Source: Actinocatenispora rupis (GTDB lineage: Bacteria; Actinomycetota; Actinomycetes; Mycobacteriales; Micromonosporaceae). Taken from it: 64,000 nt of DNA. Below, one piece after another: positions 9,293 to 18,060 of the stretch (the stretch's first letter is position 1; each line of letters starts with the position of its first letter). The position numbers and the translations under genes are program-made. The notes beneath the pieces are model-generated. The model did no database searches. It worked only from the letters and a program-made list of their open reading frames with translations, and was not told the DNA's origin. The DNA lies in NCBI RefSeq assembly GCF_016861975.1, contig NZ_BOMB01000001.1:248001-312000 (forward strand), in the 5' to 3' direction.

Positions 9293-10057
9293 TCAGCTCT
9301 TCGCGCCGACGAACGAGTCCAGCCGCGCCACACCCTCCCTGCGCGCCACCGACAGACAGTTCCGCCGCGTGAACCGCCATTCCACCCCCACCCGGTCCAA
9401 CGCCTCACCGCAGATCCGCAGAATGTCCACCGACTCGTTCGAAAAGAAGTACCGCGGATACCGGTACGTCTTTCCGCGGGTGACCACGGTGTTGAGTGAA
9501 CGGCACCCGTCCGCGTGGATCAGCCCGCGCAGGAACGGTTCCGGCCAGGTGTCGACGACGCCCCGCTGCCAGTCGGCCAGTTCGATTCGGCGCTGGTGTT
9601 TCATGCCCGGACCGTGCTGTGGGAACAGACACGGCCAGTGCGTCGAATAGCTCTGCACCGCAACACATCCCCGCCGCGGCACGACGCTGACCGACCTCGC
9701 GTGGACCCGCAGCATCGCGCGCCGGCATTCGTCGATGATGTCCGGATAGTCGAGCGCGCAGTACACCCGCAACACGGGCACCCGGGCGCTCGTCACGAGA
9801 TGCCCGTCCCCGAGGTACTGCCCGAGCAGGTAGGCGTACGCCGGCGCGTCGGCCAGGTGCGCGGGATCACCGGAACAACCTGCACAGCGGCGTACGGGCG
9901 CCGATCTCCGCCGCGCGGCCATCTGCCGGGCGCGGACGCCGTAGAGCCAATGCGCGACGGTGCCCTTCGGTACCTCGAGCTGTCGGGCTATCTCGGCGAG
10001 CGGCGTCCCGGAATCGCGCAGGAGAATGGCGCTCGCGTATTTCTCGGGGGGATGCAC
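9293..10057 (-). CDS. HTH protein with LAGLIDADG endonuclease-like core
   Basis: Predicted 254 residues from a GTG at 10057. Residues 16-38 form a helix-turn-helix (SGTPLAEIARQLEVPKGTVAHWL), and a CxxC pair follows at 58-61 (CAGC). Two LAGLIDADG-type motifs are seen: YLLGQYLGDGHL at 76-87 and FLRGLIHADGCR at 175-186, each keeping the acidic residue (D84, D183). The tail contains FFSNESVDILRICGEALDRVGVEW, the pattern of the second half of monomeric LAGLIDADG proteins. An upstream ATG (10132) exists but would overlap tRNA-Leu, so it was rejected. It lies 45 nt downstream of the tRNA on the same strand. It is free-standing, with no visible intron or intein host. It could be a domesticated regulator or an active endonuclease. 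Confidence 0.75.
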   Translation of the reverse strand: MHPPEKYASAILLRDSGTPLAEIARQLEVPKGTVAHWLYGVRARQMAARRRSAPVRRCAGCSGDPAHLADAPAYAYLLGQYLGDGHLVTSARVPVLRVYCALDYPDIIDECRRAMLRVHARSVSVVPRRGCVAVQSYSTHWPCLFPQHGPGMKHQRRIELADWQRGVVDTWPEPFLRGLIHADGCRSLNTVVTRGKTYRYPRYFFSNESVDILRICGEALDRVGVEWRFTRRNCLSVARREGVARLDSFVGAKS

Positions 10058-10102
10058 GAAAGCGATGGTCGCACCGGGGTCTGACGATTCCGGTCGGTTC
10101 GG

Positions 10103-10189
10103 TGGTGCCGAGAGCGGGACTCGAACCCGCACGCCCTTTCGGACAAAAGCTTTTGAGGCTTTCGTGTCTGCCTATTCCACCATCTCGGC
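10103..10189 (-). tRNA. tRNA-Leu (anticodon CAA), CCA end encoded
   Basis: On the minus strand the acceptor GCCGAGA (10183-10189) pairs with TCTCGGC next to a discriminator A at 10106. CCA is encoded at 10103-10105. The anticodon stem AAAGC/GCTTT encloses loop CTCAAAA, giving anticodon CAA for UUG codons. A long variable arm (GTCCGAAAGGGC region) and T-arm GCGGGTTCGAGTCCCGC are as expected for a class II tRNA-Leu. Confidence 0.95.
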
Positions 10190-10218
10190 ATGTGTCCGTT
10201 TGACCGGACATGTTACCT

Positions 10219-10256
10219 GCTTGTGTCCCGGATCCTCAGATCCAGGCGGCACAAGC
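10219..10256. promoter_or_regulatory. Nested dyad between tRNA-Leu and pdtaR
   Basis: Outer arms GCTTGTG (10219-10225) and CACAAGC (10250-10256) enclose inner arms GGATC (10230-10234) and GATCC (10239-10243). The dyad ends 8 nt before a -10-like TAGGCT (10265-10270), so it may be an operator or a hairpin in this divergent promoter region. Confidence 0.35.
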
Positions 10257-10346
10257 GTACCGGCTAGGCTGTGGGCTTGGCCGACGGGGCCGGTGGGGAC
10301 GCCGGGTGCGTCGGGGACTTGACCGGGACCGGAGGTAGGCCGAGTC

Positions 10347-11000
10347 GTGAGTGGGCAGGATGCGGGCGAGGTCCGCAGGCGCCGGGTGCTGATCGCCGAG
10401 GACGAGGCGCTGATCCGGCTGGACCTCGCGGAGATGCTCGCCGAGGAGGGCTACGAGGTCGTCGGGGAGGCCGGGGACGGCGAGACCGCCGTGCGGTTGA
10501 CCCAGGAGACGCGGCCGGATCTCGTCATCCTGGACGTGAAGATGCCGATCATGGACGGCATCGCGGCGGCCGAGCAGATCGCCGGCGACCGGTTGGCGCC
10601 GGTGGTCATCCTGACCGCGTTCAGCCAGCGGGACCTGGTGGAGCGGGCGCGCGCGGCGGGTGCGATGGCGTACCTGGTGAAGCCGTTCCAGAAGAGCGAC
10701 CTGGTGCCGGCGATCGAGATCGCGGTGTCGCGGTTCGCGGAGCTGTCGGCGCTGGAGTCCGAGGTGGCCTCGCTGTCGGACCGGTTGGAGTCCCGGAAGG
10801 TCATCGATCGGGCGAAGGGTCTGCTGATGACCCGGTACGGGATGACCGAGCCGGATTCGTTCCGGTGGATCCAGCGTGCGGCGATGGATCATCGGCTGAC
10901 GATGCGTCAGGTTGCCGAGCGGATCATGGCGGAGGGTGACGGCGCGACCGACGGTCCGGAGTCTGGTTCCTCCTCCACCGTTACCTCCCCTACACAATGA
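10347..11000 (+). CDS. pdtaR: ANTAR-domain response regulator (PdtaR-like)
   Basis: A cytoplasmic response regulator that acts on RNA rather than DNA: phosphorylated ANTAR proteins bind tandem hairpins and antitermination follows. It has 217 residues. The receiver domain spans about 13-130, with acidic pair E18/D19, phosphoacceptor D63 in DLVILDVKMPIMDG, T in VILTAFS and K in YLVKPFQ. The ANTAR domain spans about 145-196 (LESRKVIDRAKGLLMTRYG, SFRWIQRAAMDHRLTM, QVAERIM). This matches mycobacterial PdtaR (Rv1626 type). The GTG start has GGAGG at 10331. A Ser/Thr-rich tail of about 20 residues is variable. The partner kinase PdtaS is not in the window. Confidence 0.93.
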   Translation: MSGQDAGEVRRRRVLIAEDEALIRLDLAEMLAEEGYEVVGEAGDGETAVRLTQETRPDLVILDVKMPIMDGIAAAEQIAGDRLAPVVILTAFSQRDLVERARAAGAMAYLVKPFQKSDLVPAIEIAVSRFAELSALESEVASLSDRLESRKVIDRAKGLLMTRYGMTEPDSFRWIQRAAMDHRLTMRQVAERIMAEGDGATDGPESGSSSTVTSPTQ

Positions 11001-11229
11001 CCTTGGTTTCCGGCTTGGCAGGCCGCTGACCTGCGGTCTTGCGCGTCCGTCGGGGCCGCGTCCAGATAACGGTTTGGTACGTCGCGGGGGTGTGTTCCCT
11101 ACCGCGGGGCGTGGAACTGGGATAGCTTTCCGCGCCACAGGCTGTATGTGGGCGCAGCGTCTCGCATCGTGTCCAGTGGCCTTCGGGCCCGGGCGTGATC
11201 GGGGCGCCGACGGAGGAGGACTGGGAGCC

Positions 11230-12390
11230 TTGAACAGCAGGATCAAGCGGTCGCTTGCGGTGCTACCGGTGGCGCTGCTCGTTGCCGGTGCCATGGGGGC
11301 GTGTTCGAACAACGGGAACGGCACCACCACCGCTTCCGGCAAGTGCGATTCGAAGATCGCCTTCTTCGGCGCACTGACCGGCCCGAACGCGAACCTCGGC
11401 ATCAACATCTACAACGGCGCGAAGCTCGCCGTGGACCAGTACAACGCGAAGAACTCCAACTGCAAGGTCACGCTCGTGCAGAAGGACTCGCAGGGCGACG
11501 AGAAGCAGGCGCCGGCCCTGGCGCAGAACCTGGTGCAGGACCCGAAGGTGGTCGGCGTCGTCGGCCCGGCGTTCTCCGGTGAGTCGGAGGCGGCGGACGG
11601 GATCCTGGAGCAGGGCAACCTGCCGCTGATCACGGCGTCGGCGACGAACCCGACGCTGGCCCAGAAGGGGTGGAAGGTCTTCCACCGGATGCTGGGTAAC
11701 GACGCGTCGCAGGGTCCGGCGGCGGCGTCGTACATCAAGGACACGGTGAAGGCGAAGAAGGTCTTCGTCATCGACGACACCACGGCGTACGGCAAGGGTC
11801 TGGCGGACCAGGTGAAGAAGAGCCTGGGCGGCATGGTCGGCGGTACGGACACGGTGCAGCCGAAGCAGACGGACTTCCAGGCGACCGTGGCGAAGGTGAA
11901 GGCGTCGAAGGCGGACGCGATCTTCTACGGCGGGTACTACGCGGAGGCGGGCCCGTTCGTGAAGCAGCTGCGTGCGGCGAACGTGAACGCCAAGTTCGTG
12001 TCGGACGACGGCGTGAAGGACCCGGGTTTCGTGGCGGGTGCCGGTAAGGCGTCGGCCGAGGGTTCCGTGGTGACCTGCCCGTGCATTCCGGGTGACGAGG
12101 CCAAGGGCACGTTCTTCGCCGACTACAAGAAGAAGTTCGGCAAGGAGCCGGGCACGTACGGTCCGGAGGCGTTCGACTCGGCGAACGTGTTCCTGGACGG
12201 GATCAAGGCCGGCAAGACGTCGCGGGCGGCGATGCTGAGCTTCGTCAACTCGTACGACAAGGACGGCGTCACCAAGCACATCAAGTTCGACAAGAACGGC
12301 GAGATCGCCAAGTCCGAGATCGTGATCTGGTCGTACCAGATCAAGGGCGGCGAGATCGTCAAGGACACCGAAATCAAGGCCACGAGCTGA
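11230..12390 (+). CDS. livJ: Branched-chain amino acid ABC transporter substrate-binding lipoprotein
   Basis: The extracytoplasmic receptor that delivers ligand to the Liv permease. The TTG start at 11230 is preceded by GGAGGAGGA and gives MNSRIKRSLAVLPVALLVAG..AC with a lipid-attachment Cys at 25. Longer upstream starts would add a non-signal extension. The mature part is a type I periplasmic-binding fold (KIAFFGALTGPNANLG, NLVQDPKVVGVVGPAFSGE, VFVIDDTTAYGKGLADQ, FVSDDGVKDPGF). It has 386 residues. Mature codon usage is Lys/Asp-rich with AAG and GAC. It is the first gene of the liv operon; a strong hairpin separates it from livH. The exact ligand (Leu/Ile/Val or a related molecule) cannot be read from sequence. 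Confidence 0.92.
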   Translation: MNSRIKRSLAVLPVALLVAGAMGACSNNGNGTTTASGKCDSKIAFFGALTGPNANLGINIYNGAKLAVDQYNAKNSNCKVTLVQKDSQGDEKQAPALAQNLVQDPKVVGVVGPAFSGESEAADGILEQGNLPLITASATNPTLAQKGWKVFHRMLGNDASQGPAAASYIKDTVKAKKVFVIDDTTAYGKGLADQVKKSLGGMVGGTDTVQPKQTDFQATVAKVKASKADAIFYGGYYAEAGPFVKQLRAANVNAKFVSDDGVKDPGFVAGAGKASAEGSVVTCPCIPGDEAKGTFFADYKKKFGKEPGTYGPEAFDSANVFLDGIKAGKTSRAAMLSFVNSYDKDGVTKHIKFDKNGEIAKSEIVIWSYQIKGGEIVKDTEIKATS

Positions 12391-12395
12391 TCGTT

Positions 12396-12422
12396 GTGGG
12401 GCCGGCGAGCCGCCGGCCCCAC
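12396..12422 (+). terminator. Hairpin between livJ and livH
   Basis: GTGGGGCCGGCG and its exact reverse complement form a 12-bp stem with a 3-nt loop, 6 nt after the livJ stop. Placed between receptor and permease, it probably acts as a partial terminator or 3' mRNA stabiliser that keeps livJ mRNA more abundant than the rest. Confidence 0.7.
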
Positions 12423-12535
12423 GGCCCCTCTGTGCCCGTGGTGCCGGCTCGTCGCGCGTCGGTCGGATCCGGTCCGGCCGGACGCCGTACGCGCGTGCCG
12501 GTCGGCACCGGGTGCCCTGCCGCCCTGGAGCGTAG

Positions 12536-13486
12536 GTGAACTTCGAGTTCCTTTTTGCCAACATCGGTGATCTGACGGTCACCGGTCTTTCCCAAGGTGC
12601 GATCTACGCATTGATCGCCCTGGGCTACACCCTGGTGTACGGGTTGCTCAAGCTGATCAACTTCGCGCACTCCGAGGTCTTCATGATGGGGACGTTCGGT
12701 GCGCTGTTCGCTTGGCAGCTCGTCGGGTTGCACGAGAACAACCCGATCCCTTCGGTACCGATGATGATCGTGTACCTGCTGGTCGGTCTGGTCGGTGCGG
12801 CGGTGTGGTCGGGTGTCACGGCGCTGGCCGTGGAGTTCGTGGCGTACCGGCCGTTGCGTCGGCGCAACGCGCCCCGGCTGGTCTTCCTGATCACCGCGAT
12901 CGGCGCGTCGCTGGCCATCAGCGAGGCGGTCGGCATCGCGACGGGTCGTCAGCAGTTCGGCATGCCGGACCTGTTCAAGACGACGACGCTGGTCACGATC
13001 GGCGACGCGCACATCACGAACCTGGACCTCGGCGTGATCGTCGCGGCGATCGTGATGATGGTGGTGCTGGACCAGTTCATCAACCGGACCCGGTTGGGTC
13101 GTGGTATCCGCGCGGTGGCGCAGGACTCCGACACCGCCGCGTTGATGGGTATCAACAAGAACCGCGTGATCGTGCTGACGTTCGTGCTCGGTGGCGTGAT
13201 GGCCGGCGCGGCGGCGCTGCTGTACAACCTGAAGATCGGCGTGACCCGCGCCGACATCGGCTTCCTGCTGGGCATCAAGGCGTTCACCGCGGCGGTGCTC
13301 GGTGGTATCGGCAATCTGCGCGGTGCGCTGTTGGGCGGCCTGGCGCTGGGCCTGGTGGAGAACTACGGCTCCGCCCTGTTCGGTACGTCGTGGCGGGACG
13401 TCGTGGCGTTCGCGGTGCTGGTGATCATCCTGATGTTCCGGCCCACCGGTCTGCTGGGTGAGTCGCTCGGAAAGGCGCGCGCATGA
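12536..13486 (+). CDS. livH: Branched-chain amino acid ABC transporter permease LivH
   Basis: One of two membrane subunits of the Liv importer. It has 316 residues and about eight hydrophobic helices. Diagnostic stretches are LSQGAIYALIALGYTLVYGLLKLINFAHSE near the N-terminus and ARNS-like RGIRAVAQDSDTAALMGINKNRVI (the coupling loop that contacts LivG/LivF). The C-terminal FTAAVLGGIGNLRGALLGGLALGLVENYG is also diagnostic. It starts at a GTG 145 bp after livJ. Its last four bases overlap the livM ATG. Confidence 0.94.
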   Translation: MNFEFLFANIGDLTVTGLSQGAIYALIALGYTLVYGLLKLINFAHSEVFMMGTFGALFAWQLVGLHENNPIPSVPMMIVYLLVGLVGAAVWSGVTALAVEFVAYRPLRRRNAPRLVFLITAIGASLAISEAVGIATGRQQFGMPDLFKTTTLVTIGDAHITNLDLGVIVAAIVMMVVLDQFINRTRLGRGIRAVAQDSDTAALMGINKNRVIVLTFVLGGVMAGAAALLYNLKIGVTRADIGFLLGIKAFTAAVLGGIGNLRGALLGGLALGLVENYGSALFGTSWRDVVAFAVLVIILMFRPTGLLGESLGKARA

Positions 13487-14628
13487 GTACGGGTGGCGAC
13501 GCTCCGCGGCGGAGCGCGGGTGGCCGGTTCGTCGACGGTCTGCGGACGGTGGACGAGCGGCGGGTGGCCGGCCTGGCCGGTATCCGGTCGCGCTGGCGGG
13601 CACTTCCGCTGGTGGTACGGATCGCGGCGCTTGCCGCGGTCGCGGTGTTCTTCTACCTGTTGCCGAACCTGGCCATCCCGCTGATCCCGACCCCGGACAC
13701 GAACTTCGCGTCGGTGCTGTTCACGGTCGCGGTGTACGTGCTGGTCGCGGTGGGTCTGAACGTGGTGATCGGGCTCGCCGGCCTGCTGGACCTGGGGTAC
13801 ATCGGGTTCTTCGCGGTCGGCGCGTACTCGGTGGCGATCTTCGGTTCACCGGCGTCGCCGTTGGCGACGAAGTACCCGTGGCTGATGTTGATCCCGATCG
13901 CGATCGCGGTGTCGATGGTGTCGGGCGTGATCCTGGGTGGGCCGACGCTGCGGCTGCGCGGTGACTACCTGGCGATCGTGACGTTGGGGTTCGGCGAGAT
14001 CGTGCGGCTGATCGCCGTGAACTGGTCGATCACCAACGGCCAGATCGGTATCCCGAACGTGCCGGCGCCGCCCGGCAAGTTCCCGGACGGGTCGCCGCTG
14101 TTCGGCGTGATCGACACCCGCCCGTTCTACTGGCTGGCGTTGACGGTCGTGCTGATCTGCATGTTCGGCGTGAAGCTGCTGGAGAACAGCCGGGTCGGCC
14201 GGTCGTGGCTGGCGATCCGGGAGGACGAGGACGCGGCCGAGCTGATGGGCGTGCCGTCGTTCAAGTTCAAGCTGTGGGCGTTCGCGATCGGCGCGGGGCT
14301 GGGTGGCCTGTCCGGCGCGCTGTTCGCCAGCCGGCAGGGTTTCATCAACTCGAACTCGTTCGACGTGCTGACGTCGGTGCTGTTCGTGGCGGCGGTCGTA
14401 CTCGGTGGTGCGGGCAACCTGGCCGGCGTGACGCTGGGTGCGGTGCTCATCTCGTACCTGCCGGAGCGGTTCCGCGGTGCCGCGGAGTACCGGTTCCTGT
14501 TCTTCGGGTTGGCGCTGATCGCGATCATGATCTTCCGGCCGCAGGGCCTGATCCCGAGTCGGAGACGCGCGGTGGAACTGGCCGACCGTAAACGGGAGGC
14601 CGAGGAGGAGGTGACCGCGGGTGCCTGA
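13483..14628 (+). CDS. livM: Branched-chain amino acid ABC transporter permease LivM
   Basis: The second membrane subunit. It has 381 residues with a hydrophilic N-terminal extension of about 45 residues before the first helix. Family motifs are LNVVIGLAGLLDLGYIGFFAVGAYS, GPTLRLRGDYLAIVTLGFGEIVRL, SWLAIREDEDAAELMGV (coupling loop) and VVLGGAGNLAGVTLGA. The ATG sits in an ATGA overlap with livH, and the 3' end overlaps livG by 8 nt, so the operon is tightly coupled. Confidence 0.94.
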   Translation: MSTGGDAPRRSAGGRFVDGLRTVDERRVAGLAGIRSRWRALPLVVRIAALAAVAVFFYLLPNLAIPLIPTPDTNFASVLFTVAVYVLVAVGLNVVIGLAGLLDLGYIGFFAVGAYSVAIFGSPASPLATKYPWLMLIPIAIAVSMVSGVILGGPTLRLRGDYLAIVTLGFGEIVRLIAVNWSITNGQIGIPNVPAPPGKFPDGSPLFGVIDTRPFYWLALTVVLICMFGVKLLENSRVGRSWLAIREDEDAAELMGVPSFKFKLWAFAIGAGLGGLSGALFASRQGFINSNSFDVLTSVLFVAAVVLGGAGNLAGVTLGAVLISYLPERFRGAAEYRFLFFGLALIAIMIFRPQGLIPSRRRAVELADRKREAEEEVTAGA

Positions 14629-15421
14629 CGCGACGACGGGTGTGGCCGGGCCTCCGTTGTTGGAGGTGGACGACGTCACGATGCAGTTCGGTGGCGTGAC
14701 GGCGTTGGACCACATCAGCTTCGAGGTACGCCGGGGCGAGATCCTCGGCCTGATCGGGCCGAACGGTGCCGGCAAGACCACCTGCTTCAACGTGATGACC
14801 GGCGTGTTCCAGCCGACCTCGGGCGAGGTGCGGTTGAACGGTCAGAAGCTGGTGAGCCGCAGCCGGCACCAGATCACGCGGTTGGGCATCGCCCGGACGT
14901 TCCAGAACATCCGGTTGTTCCCGGAGATGACGGCGCTGGAGAACGTCCAGGTCGGCGGGGACGCGCGGCACAGGACGAGCGTGCCGGGTGCGTTGCTGCG
15001 GCTGCCGCGGCACCGCCGGGAGGAACGCGACGGTCGGACCCAGGCGTTCGAGTTGCTGGACTTCATGGGCATTCCGCACGCGGCGAACTCGTTGGCGCGC
15101 AACCTTCCGTACGGTGACCAGCGGCGGCTGGAGATCGCGCGGGCGCTGGCGACGGGTCCGGAGCTGCTGTGCCTGGACGAGCCGGCGGCGGGCTTCAACC
15201 CGGCGGAGAAGGAGGAGCTGCTGGCGTTGATCCGGCGGATCCGGGACCGGGGCCAGACCGTTCTGTTGATCGAGCACGACATGCGCCTGGTGATGGGCGT
15301 GACGGACCGGATCGTGGTCCTGGAGTTCGGCCGGAAGATCGCGGACGCGGCGCCGGCCGCGGTCCGGGCCGATCCGAAGGTCGTCGCGGCCTACCTGGGG
15401 GTGCCCGAAGATGCTGCTTGA
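14621..15421 (+). CDS. livG: Branched-chain amino acid ABC transporter ATPase LivG
   Basis: One of two nucleotide-binding subunits, 266 residues. Walker A is GPNGAGKT at 46-53 and the Q-loop lies in IARTFQNIRLFPEMT. The signature region is unusual: NLPYGDQRRLEIARALA replaces LSGGQ with LPYGD, which is normal for LivG proteins. Walker B is LLCLDEPAAGFNPAE and the H-loop is LLIEHDMRLVMGV. The GTG start lies within the livM end, and livF begins 11 nt before its stop. Confidence 0.94.
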   Translation: MPDATTGVAGPPLLEVDDVTMQFGGVTALDHISFEVRRGEILGLIGPNGAGKTTCFNVMTGVFQPTSGEVRLNGQKLVSRSRHQITRLGIARTFQNIRLFPEMTALENVQVGGDARHRTSVPGALLRLPRHRREERDGRTQAFELLDFMGIPHAANSLARNLPYGDQRRLEIARALATGPELLCLDEPAAGFNPAEKEELLALIRRIRDRGQTVLLIEHDMRLVMGVTDRIVVLEFGRKIADAAPAAVRADPKVVAAYLGVPEDAA

Positions 15422-16121
15422 GTTGCAGGACCTGGTCGTGTCGTACGGCCGGATCGAGGCGCTGCACGGGATCAGCCTGGGCATCGAGCAGGGTGAGATC
15501 GTGGCGCTGATCGGTGCGAATGGTGCCGGAAAGACCACGACGATGCGCGCGATCTCCGGACTGCGGGCGGCACACCGGGGGAAGATCTTCCTGGAGGGCC
15601 GGGACATCACCCGGATGCGGGCCGACCGGCGCGTGGTGCAGGGCATCTCGCAGGCGCCGGAGGGCCGGGGGATCTTCCCGGGCATGACCGTGATGGAGAA
15701 CCTGGATCTCGGCTGCTACACCAGGCGGGACGCGGCGATGATCGCAGAGGACCGGGAGCGGGTGTTCACGCTGTTCCCGCGGCTGGCGGAGCGGCGTAAG
15801 CAGCTCGGCGGGACGATGTCGGGCGGTGAGCAGCAGATGTTGACGATCGGCCGGGCGTTGATGGCGCGGCCGAAGATCCTGCTGCTGGACGAGCCGTCGA
15901 TGGGTCTGGCGCCCATGCTGATCCAGCAGATCTTCGCGATCATCAAGGAGATCAACGGCCAGGGCACCACGGTGCTTCTGGTGGAGCAGAACGCCCAACA
16001 GGCACTTTCCCTGGCGCACCGCGCATACGTCCTGGAGACCGGAAGTATCGTACGGTCCGGCACCGGGGAGGAACTGCTCGCCGACCCCGCGGTACAGGAG
16101 GCGTATCTCGGGGTCGCGTGA
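15411..16121 (+). CDS. livF: Branched-chain amino acid ABC transporter ATPase LivF
   Basis: The second nucleotide-binding subunit. At 236 residues it has the usual LivF size. Walker A is GANGAGKT at 35-42, the Q-loop is ISQAPEGRGIFPGMTV, the signature is MSGGEQQMLTIGRALM, Walker B is ILLLDEPSMGLAP and the switch is LLVEQNAQQALSLAHRAYVLE. All match LivF. It closes the liv operon; the next gene starts 41 nt later with its own Shine-Dalgarno sequence, so read-through into the polar amino acid system is possible. Confidence 0.95.
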   Translation: MLLELQDLVVSYGRIEALHGISLGIEQGEIVALIGANGAGKTTTMRAISGLRAAHRGKIFLEGRDITRMRADRRVVQGISQAPEGRGIFPGMTVMENLDLGCYTRRDAAMIAEDRERVFTLFPRLAERRKQLGGTMSGGEQQMLTIGRALMARPKILLLDEPSMGLAPMLIQQIFAIIKEINGQGTTVLLVEQNAQQALSLAHRAYVLETGSIVRSGTGEELLADPAVQEAYLGVA

Positions 16122-16162
16122 GCGGCGGGCCGGCGGACTGCGACGAACATGTGGAGGGTGTC

Positions 16163-17089
16163 ATGAGGGGGAAGACCGGATCCGGTGTCCGGCTTGCCGT
16201 GGCGGGCGCGGCCATGGTCGCGCTCGCCCTGGTGGCGGGCTGCGGCAACGGCTCGACCGGCAGCAACAGCAGCAGTGGCCCGAAGTCGCCGGCACCGAAG
16301 GTGACCGCGGACAAGGCGCTGTCGGCGAAGGTGCCGGCGGCGATCAAGCAGGCCGGCACGGTCACCGTGGGCACCGACTCGACGTACGCGCCGAGTGAGT
16401 TCCTGGCCGCGGACGGCAAGACGGTGCAGGGTTTCGACGTCGACCTGTTCAACGCGGTGATGGCCAAGCTGGGCCTGAAGGCGAAGTACGAGTCGGCGAA
16501 GTTCGGCGTGATCATCGCGGGCGTGGAGTCGGGGAAGTACACGGCGGGTGTCTCGTCGTTCACGATCAACGCCGACCGGCTCAAGCAGGCCAACATGGTG
16601 TCGTACTTCTCGGCCGGCACCTGGTGGGCCACCAAGAAGGGCAACCCGTCGAAGATCACGCAGGACACGGCGTGCGGGCACAAGGTGGCGGTGCAGACCG
16701 ACACGGTGCAGGTCGACGACATCACGGCCCGTTCGAAGAAGTGCGTGAGCGCCGGCAAGAAGGCGATCTCGATCGACCAGTACGAGGCGCAGGACCAGGC
16801 GACCGCGTCGGTGGTGTCCGGTAAGGACGACGCCATGCTGGCCGACTCGCCGGTCGTGGCGTACGCGGTGAAGAAGACCGGCGGCCAGATGGAGAAGCTG
16901 GGCTCGATCTACGAGGCCGCGCCGTACGGGTACGTCGTGAAGAAGGACCAGCTCGCGTTCGCCGAGGCGATCCAGGGCGCGCTGAAGGAGCTGATCTCGG
17001 ACGGGACGTACGCGAAGATCCTGACCAACTGGGGTGTCCAGGACGGCAAGATCGACAACCCGACGGTCAACCCGAGCGTCACGGGATAA
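16163..17089 (+). CDS. Polar amino acid ABC transporter substrate-binding lipoprotein
   Basis: A family 3 solute-binding protein (glutamine/glutamate/arginine type). The ATG at 16163 follows GGAGGG by 4 nt and yields MRGKTG..ALVAGC, a signal peptide with lipobox L-V-A-G-C (Cys27). An earlier in-frame GTG at 16118 overlaps livF and would displace the signal peptide, so it was not used. The mature chain has [56 protein letters not shown] and a late [18 protein letters not shown]. This is the standard two-lobe SBP_bac_3 layout. It has 308 residues. The permease and ATPase follow at 5 bp and with overlap. Confidence 0.92.
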   Translation: MRGKTGSGVRLAVAGAAMVALALVAGCGNGSTGSNSSSGPKSPAPKVTADKALSAKVPAAIKQAGTVTVGTDSTYAPSEFLAADGKTVQGFDVDLFNAVMAKLGLKAKYESAKFGVIIAGVESGKYTAGVSSFTINADRLKQANMVSYFSAGTWWATKKGNPSKITQDTACGHKVAVQTDTVQVDDITARSKKCVSAGKKAISIDQYEAQDQATASVVSGKDDAMLADSPVVAYAVKKTGGQMEKLGSIYEAAPYGYVVKKDQLAFAEAIQGALKELISDGTYAKILTNWGVQDGKIDNPTVNPSVTG

Positions 17090-17094
17090 CCCGG

Positions 17095-18060
17095 ATGTCC
17101 TCCACGACATCGATCCGGAACCGCCCGGAAGCCATCCGGGCGGTTCCGGTCCGTCACCCCGGCCGGTGGATCGCGGTCGCGGTGATCGTGCTGTTGACCG
17201 CCATGTTCGTCAACATGCTGGTGACGAACTCGGCGTTCCACTGGGACTTCATCGCCCAGAACATCCTGAGTACGCCGGTCGCGCGCGGGGCGCTGACCTC
17301 GATGGAGCTGACCATCTGCGCGATGGTCATCGGCATCGTGCTGGGCGTGGTGCTGGCCATCATGCGGCTCTCGCCGAACCGGGTGCTCTCCAGCGCGGCC
17401 TGGCTGTACATCTGGGCGTTCCGCGGCATTCCGCGGCTGGTGCTGTGCGTGCTGTTCGGCAACCTGGGCATCCTGTACGGCAGGCTGGAGTTCGGGCTGC
17501 CGTTCGACCACCAGATCGGGCAGCTGTTCGGGGTGACCGACTTCCACGCCCGGATCTTCGGGCTGAACTGGTCGTCGCTGATCTACGGCTTCGTGGCCGG
17601 GCTGCTGGCGCTGGCGCTGTCCGAGGGCGCGTACATGGCGGAGATCGTGCGGGCCGGCATGCAGGCGGTCGACCCGGGGCAGACGGAGGCGGCGCAGGCG
17701 CTGGGCATGCGGCGCCCGACCGTCCTGCGCCGGATCGTACTGCCGCAGGCGATGCGGGTGATCGTCCCGCCGACCGGCAACGAGACGATCGCGATGCTCA
17801 AGGACACCTCGCTGGTGGCGTACGTGCCGGTCACCAACGAACTGTTCTTCCAGCTGCAACACATCGGCGCGCGGACGTACCTGATCTTCCCGATGCTGGT
17901 CGCCGCCTGCATCTGGTACCTGGCGATGACGTCGGTACTGATGGTGGGGCAGTATTTCTTGGAGAAGCGGTTCTCCCGCGGGTTCGGTGCGACGGGGCGG
18001 GCCCGCATGCGGTTGCGGACGCGCGGGGCCGGCGCGCCGGGAGGGGTCGTCGAAGAATGA
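17095..18060 (+). CDS. Polar amino acid ABC transporter permease (HisM/GlnP family)
   Basis: The membrane subunit, 321 residues with five to six helices. The inner-membrane helices include [29 protein letters not shown]. The EAA loop that docks on the ATPase is clear: [26 protein letters not shown], followed by [20 protein letters not shown]. The N-terminus has a cytoplasmic extension of about 25 residues, and the Arg-rich tail ([12 protein letters not shown]) is unusual. Only one permease gene is present, so it presumably homodimerises. The ATG is 5 nt after the receptor stop. Confidence 0.93.
   Translation: MSSTTSIRNRPEAIRAVPVRHPGRWIAVAVIVLLTAMFVNMLVTNSAFHWDFIAQNILSTPVARGALTSMELTICAMVIGIVLGVVLAIMRLSPNRVLSSAAWLYIWAFRGIPRLVLCVLFGNLGILYGRLEFGLPFDHQIGQLFGVTDFHARIFGLNWSSLIYGFVAGLLALALSEGAYMAEIVRAGMQAVDPGQTEAAQALGMRRPTVLRRIVLPQAMRVIVPPTGNETIAMLKDTSLVAYVPVTNELFFQLQHIGARTYLIFPMLVAACIWYLAMTSVLMVGQYFLEKRFSRGFGATGRARMRLRTRGAGAPGGVVEE

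Noticed and set aside
10058-10132. Longer start for the LAGLIDADG-like gene
   Set aside because: It would overlap the T-arm and 3' end of tRNA-Leu; the GTG at 10057 begins where the protein starts to look conserved.
10103-10189. tRNA-Leu as an integration (att) site of a mobile element
   Set aside because: No integrase, no duplicated tRNA 3' end and no element-like gene content were found within reach.
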